Shown here: positions 11,222 to 22,533 of the stretch, piece by piece
Numbering within the stretch: the first letter of the stretch is position 1
Layout: every line of letters begins with the position of its first letter
Assembly (NCBI GenBank): GCA_000222875.2
Contig: AFRD01000050.1
Coordinates: 1-64,000 of the forward strand
DNA from: Periglandula ipomoeae IasaF13
Lineage: Eukaryota > Ascomycota > Sordariomycetes > Hypocreales > Clavicipitaceae
Direction: 5' to 3'
Length of the DNA: 64,000 bases
The notes under the pieces: generated by a model
Database searches by the model: none
What the model saw: the letters and a program-made list of their open reading frames with translations, nothing else
Told to the model about the DNA's origin: nothing
Translations under genes and position numbers: made by a program

Positions 11222-12656
11222 GGATGGCTAAGTAAACGAATGCATAGGCGTAAATGGGACTGCAAGACAAAATACGGGCCGTAAATATACAAAGAGTCGG
11301 CGGTTGATGGTGGTTTCGTTGGACGTTCCGTGGTTGGTGAACCACCTTGCTGGGGTCGTCGTCGCGCGAGCAATAGGCCGTCTCGAGAAAGACTGTCGCG
11401 TCACTTTTGTCGCGTTGGGCTCAACAGCCGGCCGCACCCGGCAAACTGGTCGGTTCGTATACTCGCTCGGATTGTCCACTCGAGAATTGGCTTGCGCAAC
11501 CCAAATTATGCTCGGTCGTAGGCGACACCAGGCGCGGAAATGGCGATGCTTTGTCGTGTAGAGAAGCTGCCTCGTCTTGTTTACCTTGGAGAGGCGAGGA
11601 TGCGTCTAGGTGCGGCTAAGCCGTTTTGGGCCGCAGATACCCCACCTCGTTGAGCATGGTCCGGGCTGTTGATTGGCCAGGTGCGCTCTCTTACTTGGTG
11701 GAACCCATGGTGGGGGAACCTGGATCAGACTATTACAGACTACTCGTGAGTGAGTCTGTCTTTGAAGCAGTGAATGTATACTATCTCACAAATCTACTGT
11801 CCGCAAACACAAGACTTACATTTACACGAGTGACTCGCCCACAGTCGGGGAGAAACCAACGTGGTATCACGTCATGCTTCTGCATCAATCAAGACATCCT
11901 GTAACTAGCGCGCAGTTCCTTTACTCTTGAGTATATATCCAATACTAGGAACAATCTTTTTGTCGTCCACGTCAATTCGATAACACATTTGTGAAATTAC
12001 TGCTCTGTAGCCTCTTATTGCCTGTTGCTACTGCGCAAATACTTAAAAAAACCTATCAACACCGATACAAGCCAAGACATTTTCAACAAAAAACTACGTG
12101 TTCATCCGCAACGCCGCAAGCAACGCAAATTTCACCCCTTCCAACACCTTTTGATGTGCGTGTGCTGTGTGAAATGTACATAAATGAGTATGCAACAGTC
12201 CCGGAAGCAAACCACTCCGTCCGCATCGACGCGAAGGCGAAGTTGCATGCTTTCGGTCTGTAAAGGGCCGTCTTTTCCCCCGAGGCTGATGACCCCCAAG
12301 AGCCAAAGCCCTAAGCCCGCCTTCCTCGCCAACGTCCCGTACACCAAATTCCAAATAGATCATCCAGTTTCATCATAGATTGTTGTACAGGGCAAATATG
12401 GTCGACATGGTGAAGTGAAAATCGTCTGCCCAAATATCAAAACAATCCTTCATGCTTGTATAAGCTGGACTGATAAAGCCATCGTTTAAAAAAAGTGTAA
12501 ATGAATCTATGCCACTTTGTCGACACCATCTGCGAGTTTCTTAGATTCGTAGTTGTCAAGTCATCATGTCTGTGAGGAATAGGGATGCGCATCAGGGTAT
12601 GTCAACCCCTGGTGGCTCCAAGAAATCGTAAGTTCACCAGCTGCTCGCTGCTGATT
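11222..12656. other. Dsn1 upstream region and Atf1 3' flank
   Basis: The Dsn1 promoter lies at about 11222-11600. The frames at 11304-11904 and 11991-12378 overlap on both strands, lack recognisable domains and are not called. The rest contains the 3' region of Atf1. Confidence 0.4.
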
Positions 12657-14561
12657 CTATGAGAAACGGCGCTGGACTTCCTGTCCAGCCATCACCTGTT
12701 GATTAGGCATTGGCCCGGCCATACCATACGGGTTCATCTGGGCATTGTAGGGCTCAACAACTTGAGACATGAAAGCTCCGTGAAGTCCTTGTTGCTGCGT
12801 GACAGGGCAGTCCTTGTGCGCTAGCAATAAGGTCTTCAGATTGACAACCTCTTCTCTCAGCTGCGTTATTTGTGCAGTGAGGGCATCGTTTTCGCTGCTG
12901 TACATTTCAACCTTATTCTGCAGGTTGGCAAGCCACTGCTTCTTGCGTTGCCTGCATTTGAGGGCAGCAACACTAGGAATCCTTATGTCAGCATGCACGT
13001 TAAAACTTTAACCGAAGGGTGTACAAAGGCTTACCGATTCCGTTCGAGGAAGTTCTTGCGCTTCTCTTCGTCCGTCATCTTCACTTTAGGATTTCCATCC
13101 TCACCCACACCATCTTCGTCGTCATCATCCGAATCTTCGTGTATGCTTCCATTCGGGACACCAGCGTTACCCTTTGTCTTCTTACTAGGTGGTGCCTTAG
13201 CCGGTGGGTCATCTGCTTTCCTTCGTCCATTTGTCGCAGCTGCGCCCTTCTTGCCCTTGCTCTTGGGAGCAGGCTTCGCTTGCTCGCTATCTTCGGACCC
13301 GTTGGTCCCTTCACTCACACCTCTCGATGCTCCTTTACCAGTTGACATTTGGGGCGACGTATTTGCGTTCTGGGCCGTTGCCGGTGCCGGGTGCGCGTGA
13401 CTAGGCGCGCCGGACGTGCTGAATTGATTCGATGATTGAGCGCCGTTCCGAGTCTGCGCTCCTTGGGCAAGCATGAACAGCCCGTTGGCGGCGTCGTTGT
13501 CGTGTGGATCAAAAGGCCCGGAGGCCTGCTTCGGCTCTGTCTTGACAGTCGCCGTGCCGTTGGGCATGTCAGAGGGCTGTGATGTTGCTGGTTGAGCTTG
13601 CTGCTGTGGCTGTTGCTGTTGCTGACTTTGTTGTTGCTGTCCAGAAGGATTCTGCTCGCGTTTGGCGGCAGCCGCGCTGATGGCCGTGCGATGAAAATCG
13701 AGAGTGCTGGGAGTTGCGCCGCCGCTGGCGAGCTGTGCGAAGAGTGCTTGGGAATTCGGGCTTGGGGCAGGGAACATAGACCCGCTGCCACCAGGAGTGA
13801 GGCCAGATCGTAATGAGGACTCGTTCGGGGTCGGGAATCCTCCTCGAAGATGGTGCGTGTCGCTGAAGTAATCGTTGGCTGGTCCTGACAACATGGCAGG
13901 GCTCAGGGGACCGGTACGCAGCGAGCCGCCTCCCCAGTTGAACGGTGTTGAGTTGCCGCCCGGAAGAAGCGACGATGGCGAGGTTAATTCAGCAACAGAA
14001 GGCAGTTTCGTGCCTCCTGGGGTTTCAGGACCTCCGCCGCCCCCGAAAGACTGTTCGAAGGGATTGGGCTCCAGACTGAGAGATCCGCCAACTTGGCCAG
14101 AGAAGAAGTCGGGTGTATTATTTCCTTGTGGTTGTTGACTTGGTCGAGGCGGTGGCGCAAGAGGCTTCGTGGGTTCAGCATTAGACGCACCGTCGGGCTT
14201 CACGGCGGAGCCGGCCTTGGAGTCGGAGGCTGGATCTGTATAGCGCAAACCCAGAGTACGTAAGTCAAAGTCACGGGCTAATGTTTGTGAGGCTCAGGAT
14301 GGCAACTGGGGTAAGGAGGGAGGAAGTGATTGACGTCGACGTGATATGACGACAACAGGTGGAGAAGTGCAACTCGGCGTAAGGTACGATGCACCGGAGG
14401 GTGAGAAAGATGGGATTGGAAAGACAATGCAATGGCACGAGAATGGATTGGGAATAGGACGTGAGACTCAAGAAAGAGGCTCAATGTGGCTCACCTTGCC
14501 GCGATGTCTTGTTGTTGGACGGTTTGGGGGACTTCGATTCGGTTGTAGGAGAAGTCCCCAT
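12657..14561 (-). CDS. atf1: bZIP stress transcription factor Atf1/AtfA
   Basis: Atf1-type factors act downstream of the Hog1/Sty1 MAP kinase in oxidative and osmotic stress, conidial tolerance and often virulence. Exons are 14561-14495, 14235-13035 and 12972-12657 (1584 nt, 527 aa), with introns of 259 and 62 nt. The HRA-like block (SLRTGPLSPAMLSGP), the HRR-like motif (GGATPSTLDFHRTAI) and a Gln-rich run (about residues 222-237) precede an acidic linker. The bZIP (KRKNFLERNRVAALKCRQRK and a leucine zipper) spans roughly 414-475; its basic region is split by the second intron at ERNR|VAAL. The short first exon (MGTSPTTESKSPKPSNNK) is typical of this family. Upstream lies about 4 kb without another gene. 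Confidence 0.93.
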
Positions 14562-17500
14562 GATGACACAATGCTGCGTGTGATATAGTATAATAGTTGG
14601 GGGGGAGGATTTGGGCTTGGTACGGTGTGGGGTAGAGGGGTGGAAGGCAGACGCAAGTCGATGAGGTAGATGAGAGAGAACGAAAGCGAAAGGAGGGCTG
14701 ATGAGGTCAGACGTCGACAGATGTAAGAGGCGTTTATCTTGGGGAGGCTAAGTGCCGTGGTTGAGGCCAGTGTTGCCAACCAAGGAGGCGTTGTCTAGGC
14801 TGGGCGAAGATTTACACGCGTAGCATAAAGGCTGGGCGACGCAGCGCAGCGGTCGGCCGGGTAGAATAAAAAAAATAGTGTCTCTGAGCAGCGCCGACCG
14901 GGACTTGCCCAAAACAAGACGCAGGAAAAAGAAGTATGCGTCGCTGGGCGCAAGCTTTCGATTGCAACCAAATGCGGACGGGCGCGCGCAGGTCAGTGTG
15001 GGATTGTGTCGAGCAGACGAGGATCGTGAAGGGGCTCAGGCGTGAGTTTGCAGAGAGAAAGACGTCAGAGATGACGTTGTGAGGAAGCAGCGAAAAAGAA
15101 GGCGCAGAAAAGGAAAGCGAATGGCGGCGCCGGGGGGTCCTTGGGTCTTGGGTCTTGGACTGTCGCCTCTCGCCGGATGCTCCTGCTGTCTGCTGCTGCT
15201 GGGCTGGATCTCCTTGCTGGCTCGGCACTGACACTGGTGACTGGCACTCTCCTCGCTCTTTCCTCCCCGTGCGTGAGCGTGGCCAGCCGGGGCGGGTCAC
15301 GAATTATGGGGCCCAAGGCCGGGGGCAATGGAGGCGACAGGGAAGGAGCAACGGCCGTGGCCGTGACTGGCTGGCTGGCTGACAAACCCGCACGTCATGG
15401 TGTGTTCGCACTGTGGGGGAACTTGCAAAAGTCGGACAAGAACGTCCTGACATCGGTCGATTGGCCCGTCCATCGACAGACACGAAGCGACACAAGAACT
15501 ACGAATAACGTGCCTTTCGGTCCGCCAAGATAACGGTGGCAGATACGGATCTGGATCTGGATATCCGACGACGGCTGTGGACGCGGCCAGCACCCGGCAT
15601 GGACGGAGGACAAAACTGCTACCCAGTTCCAAGCATTATTAATGATGGTGTGGTTGGATGGCTGCCGGCTGCTGCTGTTGTCGGACGATCAGTATTATTA
15701 CAGACCACGCACGAACGCCGCAGTTGTGCCTGAGCCGTGGGCCTATATTACCATCTGCCACAATAATCTGTGATGGCCTCTGGTTGGATGGATGCAAGGG
15801 CCGGCCAGCAGTCAGTCACACTCAGTATGTGGGAAAGTCCTCTTCCGTAGGCTTGTCAACAGTCGACGTGCAATTTGTTTGGCATCACGACCAGATTCCT
15901 GCATTCATCGCTCATCTCGCCCATGTCATGTCCTCACGTCCACCACAAACACAGAGTCCAGTTTTAAGATGCGATGCGGAGTTCGATCCGATGGAGTAGA
16001 GCAATAGTGTTTGACGATAATATCGATCGTGCGGCTCGAATAAGTCCCGACAAGAAACACATGCCTTGTTGGTGCCCAAAACGAGGATGAGTGGCCGGCT
16101 CCCTTCACACACCGTACAGAGACAGAAAGACAGGAGCAACACACCTGGCCAATACCGTTCCAGAAGGTGCATGTCAATGCTGATGATCTGCGCACTGTCC
16201 TATTCCGTGGACGCAGTGTCTGACTGAACCGCCACTCATCTGGCGACATCTGCACTCCACTCCAGGGGAGATGGTGTCGAGTTTGTCGAATCAAGCCTGC
16301 TGGCACACGCGCTTTCATTAAGCAGCAAGGACGGGCATGAACTCTGCATGGCACCAGAGTAACGCCAGTCCGTCGCCCAAGGTGAAAAAACGTCGAAATG
16401 CGCTCCCAAAATTTCAAGTTATGGTTCGAACGTCAGCAGGGTGCATTAGCTGCTCAGAGTCGGTGCCAAGTCTTTGTGCCACTGCGTCGTGAAGAAATTG
16501 ATTAGGTCAGAATGACGTGTTTGTTACCTTTGTTATTGCAAAATTATGACCAACACGCGTTGAGGAGCATATCAACGAGGCGCGTTTGCAACAGGGCAGT
16601 ATTATCCGGAGAATTTCCCAAACACTGTTTAGATTCCCAACATGTCAAACACGAATGTCTAGAGCAAGACGACGACACGCCCCGAGTGGCAAAATGATCA
16701 ATGCCGGCTCTGGACCTGATTTGCGGGCTGTGTCGCATTTCTTTCTTGGGAAGCCGTCTTGCAATGGCGACATCTTCTCCCCGTCCAACGCCGTCCTCAA
16801 CACCGTCTTGCCACTAGGGACGCTGACGGAAGAGGAGCACGGCCAATTAGCGCGGGCGGACTTGACATTGGTTGATTTATAATGTTGGCCTGCAGCATCT
16901 GAGTTGTCCGGCTGTTCCCCATATCAGCGGTGAGGACTTGAAGGTTACTGCCGATTCGGCGCCCGTACGACGGCGAACCTCTTGTCTTGTCCATTTTCCC
17001 TTTTTTTTATTTTCTGCGTCTGGGCACCAGCAAGCAGGCGGTTCATTGTCCCAACCGATGCGCAGTTTTCCAGCTCTATCACTGAGCAGGTCTTGCGGGC
17101 AGTAGTTACCGCACGCAACGGACCAAAAGCAAGGCAAAAGACCAGAAAATTCCTGCTCTTCGCATCCAGCAAAGACTGGATGAAGCACAGTGCATTCATT
17201 TCAAGGCAGGCTCCACTCCACGCTCCACTGTGAAGCTACTTATGACAGGGGCCTGCTCGACCATGTCGCGCTATTCGGCCTAGATGACGTCAGCTCCATG
17301 CCCTCGACTTTTGACAGTCTGAAGCAATCCTCGACGAGAGCAGCCGAGCAGGCATTTTCTGCGCAAGAGTTGAAACACCAGAGGAGCAGAGTTTCGCTAA
17401 CAAAGTGTTTTGGTGATGTGTGTGCATCTCCGACAGAGTGATGGCTGTTGTTGTGCCGAGCCAGCTGGCTAATGCTGTGACACTTCGCACACGACACTCT

Positions 17501-18708
17501 TACGTCACATCTGGGCTCTTTCTCGTCTGACCACGCGCATTGCTGGTGTTGCTGCATTTCTTATCGCTCGCTCCCACACAACCCATCACGCAGACCAAAA
17601 TGTTGCGAGGAATACTTCCATTTGTGCCCAAACCCGTACTATGTCCGTTATGCACATCCAGTAGCATGATATTCTGTTTCACAAAACCATGCGTGGCTTG
17701 TTGTCCCTGGATTGCATCTGGGGGAGGCAACGACCGACTCGATCTTGTGTTTCGCTGAGAAGCCGGGCGTGCTTGGACAGTGACACATTCTGAAGCCACT
17801 GTGCCTCCTTTTGCATATTATGTTCGTGAACTTTGCATGAGCATTCGAGACATGAGGCAGCTTTGCCAGCTCGTGGCGCCCGAACGCGGCTAGTGCTTAA
17901 ATACGCGACCGCCCAATGCAGCCAAGGGGTGAAATGATTATCAGATTACGATCAGACGCGATACTATGACTGAAAATACGACTCCATATGTTTGCATGCT
18001 CTCGGGAATATTGCTTTTGGATTGCTCTGGACTTTTCAATTCTCGTGTTTTGTGTTCTAGACTCCAGATCTCAGAATTGGAGCAGCCATGAAGTGGACTG
18101 GTGTTAATGTCGAATATGACGTTCCTCAAGCCGCCGCCTTTCGCAGCTCGTTGCGTCGACCAGTAAGAAGGTCTAATTCGATCTCGCCCTTGCCGATTTC
18201 GAAATGATCTCTTGCGATTGTGTCCAACGCGGTGCCCTGAGCCTTGCTTCGAAATATTCCGAATGGCTGCAGGGTAGGTCCTCAGTATTAACGACGTAAC
18301 ATTTCCGAGCAATATCTCGATGAAAAGTTGTAAGATAAAAGTGAAGACAGACCACGTACTGTACAGTACCTTGAACATGATTCATTCGATTGTAAAAAAG
18401 GCTGATTCACCTATAGGTCATGCGCAGTTAATTTACTAAAACCGGTTCGCATCGTGTTTTACTTCCACAACCACCAACCACCGCATGTCCCGGTCGACAA
18501 CATCACCTTATATCACAGGAATGCACCGCAGCAATTCGCCAACTAGAAAAATAGAATGCTTGCAGAGAAGAAAGATACGCTGTTACCTTATACTACCAGC
18601 ATGACTCCTCCAAACAAGCCAGCCTACAAAAACGAAACACCAAAGTGATCCATCGCAGCTTCACCCTCTCACAAACTCATCCAGCAAATCACCAATCTCA
18701 CCCACGCA
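14562..18708. promoter_or_regulatory. Long upstream region of Atf1 (4.1 kb, no gene supported)
   Basis: No spliced or single-exon gene could be assembled. The first kilobase is GC- and pyrimidine-rich on the minus strand, as expected for a leader and promoter. Minus-strand frames such as 14812-15300 and 15926-16417 have low-complexity or random-looking translations. The distal end is the 3' flank of the GST-fold gene. Long upstream regions are common for fungal stress and developmental regulators; a non-coding RNA is possible but unsupported. Confidence 0.4.
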
Positions 18709-19767
18709 TCACAGCTTTCCCCCCTTCGCATTCTTCCTCACTCTAAACCCATGCCTCGGCGCATGAACCCTCACCTTCTCCTCACTCAACGTCTCGTAAA
18801 TCACCTCGTTGGCATCAATCCCAACCAAAATTCCAACATCCTTCCCCGAACTGCCCATGTCCGTCGGCCCAACGACCACCTCATCTCCCTTCTTCAATCC
18901 TAATCCCTTCACCTCAAAATCCGTCTCATCAACACCGACGTTCTCCTCATTGTGTCCCGCTCCTGTGATAATCCGGCTCGCCTCATCGCCCTTTACGCTC
19001 GCAGGCTTTCCCAATTTCGCCTTCGTCTCCTGAAGAGCCTTCTCGAAGCGCTCAATCCACGCAAATACATTCGGATACACGCTCTTCGAGAACTTTTCCT
19101 TGGGTAGAGCGCCAGGGAGGCCTACAAGCCAGTGAAGGGGCCACACGGCTTCGATATCAGCGAGACTGGGGGACTGCGTGTTTAGAATCCAGTTACGTCC
19201 ATCTGCCAGTAATGTGGTTTCGAGAAATTGAAACACGGAGGCAATCTCGCGCAGAGCAACGGATTGCACCTTCGCGTCTAACTCGGGCGTCCTCCTCACG
19301 CCAGAGAAGTCTTCGCGGTCCTTCTTGAACTTGGGATCCTTGAGCAGCGGGAGGTCAGCGGGGATGAGAGACGCAGCGTAGCCGAAGATGCCTGCGTCGG
19401 TCATGAGCGTTGACAAGAGGCGCTCTAGGGCGCGGTGCTCGGGAGATGAAGATCCGAGACGAGGAACGGAAGTCTTGAGATTCTCGAGCTTTTGCAACTG
19501 AAGACGGGTGTCGAGGTAGACGTCTCTGCCGATGGCAAGGACGGGGATGCGTCTGTACCCGATTCCAAAACGTGATAGGTCCGGGCGAGGCATCACAGGT
19601 GGTTGATTCTGATCTTTGTTAGATTGAACTCTAAATCAATGGGTGAGAGAGTGAGGTAGACGTACGCATTGAACATATGGGATGCCACGGAGGGTGAGAT
19701 ACCAGACTATGCGGCGGGCATAGGGGGAGTATGCATAGTAGTACAATACGATCTTTTGCTCGGCCAT
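18709..19767 (-). CDS. Glutathione S-transferase-fold protein
   Basis: Exons are 19767-19666 and 19608-18709 (1002 nt, 333 aa) with a 57-nt intron (GTACGT donor). The N-terminus (EQKIVLYYYAYSPYARRIVW, then YLTLRGIPY) matches the thioredoxin-like N-domain of GSTs: an SPYAR helix start, a PVMPRPDL segment and a RRIPVLAIGRDVYLDT strand. The C-terminal half contains the all-helical GST C-domain (SLADIEAVWPLHWLVGLPGA, NVFAWIERFEKAL). A further tail of about 80 residues rich in Val/Gly (GDEVVVGPTDMGSSGKD) is not part of canonical GSTs. There is no catalytic Cys-x-x-Cys; Ser or Tyr in the SPY region could be functional. The substrate cannot be told from the sequence. Confidence 0.82.
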
Positions 19768-20207
19768 CTTGGTTAGATGTTGATTGCGTGATACACTTGG
19801 TCACTCTGTTAATCTTGCAATTGAGGAAAATAGATATGATTGCCTGATTGAGACGCGGACTGTTTTTAAGTTGATTCACTTGTAATGTCGACATAACCGA
19901 AAGGGCGTCGTGATTCGAACCTCGGCTAGATGCGGGGGTGGATATCCCCGTCCCGCCAATGGCGTGTAACACTTCTGGTTGTGCATTCTTGTACGTTACG
20001 AATGAGAACGAGTGCGTCAAGAACTTTTAGTATCATCTAGCTAAGGGAAGAAAATCATGAGACTCGCATAGTCAATGGCGATGGGGCCGTGTCGTGATCT
20101 GTCTCCTAGCGCGCGCATCTTGAAAACAAATACCGAACCAAATGGGGCAGCGTGAAGCAACTCGTGATAGAGCCCTTAGGCTCTCTGATCATTAGACTAC
20201 CACCAGG
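19768..20207. other. Intergenic region GST-fold/zinc-knuckle gene
   Basis: This is the promoter of the GST-fold gene and the 3' flank of the zinc-knuckle gene. A GGTTCGAATC string on the minus strand near 19911-19920 resembles a tRNA B box, but flanking bases do not pair into a T arm and no A box is present. Confidence 0.4.
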
Positions 20208-21908
20208 CTACCAGCCGCAGTCTGCGACAGCCGGAGCTCCTGCATTAGCATCACCAGAAGGCCAGGAAGAATCACCGCCGTTGGCATTGGCGTCGTCGCC
20301 GCCCTGGCCAAAGTCGTCCACAGGAGGCGCTTTGCACCGGACCTTGGTGTGCCCGAACTGCTGGCAGTTGGAACACTGAACTTTGCTCCCTGTGAAGAAT
20401 CAGCGATGTCGTTCATGAATTGAGATGCAGGATGACTTACAGTCTTTTGGCTCGGGACAGTCCCGAATGAAGTGCCCAGTCTTTTCGCAATTGTGACAAG
20501 TGACATTGTCCATGTTGCGCGGCTCTTCGCAGTCTTTGGCCATGTGGCCTTCCTGGCCGCAGTTGCGACAGCCACGGCCACCGCCTTGGGGACAGTCCTT
20601 GCCAAAGTGACCCTCTGTTCATGGTCAGAATTTGTATGTCAAGGGGGAAAAGGGCGCCACTCACTTTCGCCGCACTTGCGACATTATACGTTGTCCATGT
20701 TGGGCGGTTCTTCGCATTCAGAAGCGCGATGGCCCGATTTCCTGTTCCCGATTAGTTCCTCTGCTTTAAATACCTGTCTGTAATCTTTGTTTTCATGGCG
20801 CATACCCGCAGTTTCGGCAAGCAGACTTGTCCACTCGCGGTTCAGGACCTAAGAGTGTCAGCCTAGACATGTCAAAGGTGAACACAAATGATAACTCACA
20901 GTCACGGAGACGATGTCCCTCAGCACCACAGTTATGGCAACAGATCGCAGGCTGGGTCTTTGTCTCAGTCCTCTCCTGCATACAAAGCTTGGTCGAGTGT
21001 CCCAGCTCGCCACAGTTGTGGCAGCGCCTCTGTCCGCTATCAACGATCTCACCGGCATCTTCCAGTCGATTGAGAATCTCATCACGGGACTTGGGCCAGC
21101 CCTCAACCTCGCGGGGCCGCTCGGGCTTCTCAGAGAACCTGTAGGAGATGGAGTACTTCTTGCCGGTGTTGCCCTGAAGGTCCATGTTGGTGAAGACGTT
21201 CACGAGCTGACGCTCCGTGGCAATCAACCAGAGGTTGATGTTTTTGTCGATGAACATGGTCTGAAGCTGGTGATAATTGACGTCGCCACCGACAGACTTG
21301 ACGTACTCCTGAACACCTTCTTTGGCATCATCGGCGTCGCGCTCTTTCGCTGCGGTTTTGATCTTGGTTAACGCCTCATCGGGAGTGACGTCTGCGACGT
21401 GGTCTCTTTTGATGACTCTGGCGTTTTCGCAGTTCTTTCGCATATGGCCTGCAAATGGTCAGTTGCAAGAATCCAGAACTTTCAGAATGGAGCAGGAGGC
21501 CAGCATACCTTCCTGACCGCAATTGTCACAGACCATAGGGGGACGCTGGGGACAGTCTCGAATAAGATGGCCTTCCTCCTTGCAATAGCGACAAGCTGTG
21601 TCTCGAGGAGTAGGGCAGTCAGCAGCACGATGACTAGATCTTGTCAGTCTAATTGTGTTTGTACGTTTTCAATTTAACCAACCCAGGCTCTCCGCAGTTA
21701 AAGCACCGTCAAGGCCGTCTCCAGTGTGCTGGTTTGGGCAGTTCGCTTCTTCATGCCTGCAACCTGTTAGCTTGCTGGAATATCAGCGCATCATATTCAC
21801 TTACCCTTCCTGGCTGCAGGCTGTGCAGGTGATTGCAGGTTGATTCCACGAAGGATCATTTCCTGAGGCTGCGCCCCAGGTGTCGTTGGTTGTCCCCCAG
21901 TCACCCAT
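20208..21908 (-). CDS. Multi-CCHC zinc-knuckle nucleic-acid-binding protein, apparently disrupted
   Basis: This resembles the fungal CNBP/Gis2-like zinc-knuckle proteins that bind single-stranded nucleic acid. Eight exons fit on the minus strand: 21908-21805, 21756-21683, 21633-21509, 21448-20900, 20848-20806, 20741-20665, 20614-20441 and 20389-20208. Introns are 48-64 nt. Repeated C-x2-C-x4-H-x4-C knuckles flank a conserved central segment (MFIDKNINLWLIATERQLVN). Most introns fall within knuckles. Two lesions interrupt the frame. Exon 2 (74 nt) is one base short between the HEEANC and CFNCG halves, and exon 6 has TAA at 20686-20684 between NMDNV and CRKCGE. With one base added the exons total 1329 nt (443 codons including the internal stop). 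Downstream knuckles are well preserved, so this is a recent pseudogene, a sequence error or a rescued frame. Confidence 0.8.
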
Positions 21909-22533
21909 TGCGTCAAGCGGGCTGAGCGAGGAGATGACTAGTAAATTGGCTGAACTGAGACTCAGGAGATCCTTCAACGAGGTATGTTCGTCTCGAACGG
22001 CAGAAAGATTGAGGTTGTTGATGATTGGGAAAGAGAATGCCACGGAACCACAAAGCGAGAGTTCTCACGAGGCAGAATAGAACAGAAATGGTGGGCACAC
22101 AATCAAGAGCCGCGTGAGACCATGTGAAGAAGAAGGGAAGGAGAATAAAAAACGGCGTGTGTACGGCAGGGCAAAACAAGCAGGAGCTGCCAGTTGCGTC
22201 CAGCTGTGACAGTTGGAACAGCTGCCGGCATTCTGACAAGCGATCTACACAGCTGTCAGAAGATTGCACGACAGGCGCGGCCGTCTGCCCTCGAACTCGG
22301 ACTGTCAATGACCGCAGAGTGTGCTCGAGTGGTATACTCAATAGCACAAACCCTTCATATTGAGTCTAGAGGCTCTCCCAAAGATGTCTCTCGGAATTAC
22401 GTTGAACATGTTACATTTCAGCTGCTGCTATATGCTAATTACAAAGATTGGAACCTCAACGCCGTATTTGCTTTGGTCCATAATGCCTTTCATTCGACCA
22501 GGAATTTAACTAGTAAAGCTGCCTAAATACAAC
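21909..22533. other. Intergenic region zinc-knuckle gene/Kex1
   Basis: This contains the zinc-knuckle gene promoter and the Kex1 3' flank. Minus-strand open frames here extend the first exon frame upstream but lack a better start than the ATG at 21908. Confidence 0.4.

Noticed and set aside
14812..15300. 162-aa minus-strand frame upstream of Atf1
   Set aside because: Composition is that of GC-rich leader DNA, with overlapping open frames on both strands and no conserved motif.
19895..19965. Possible tRNA on the minus strand (GGTTCGAATC)
   Set aside because: Flanking bases do not form a 5-bp T stem, and there is no upstream A box or acceptor complement.
20192..21371. Long plus-strand and alternative minus-strand frames across the zinc-knuckle gene (for example 20913-21371 +)
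   Set aside because: They are shadows of the conserved CCHC exons and have no motif of their own.
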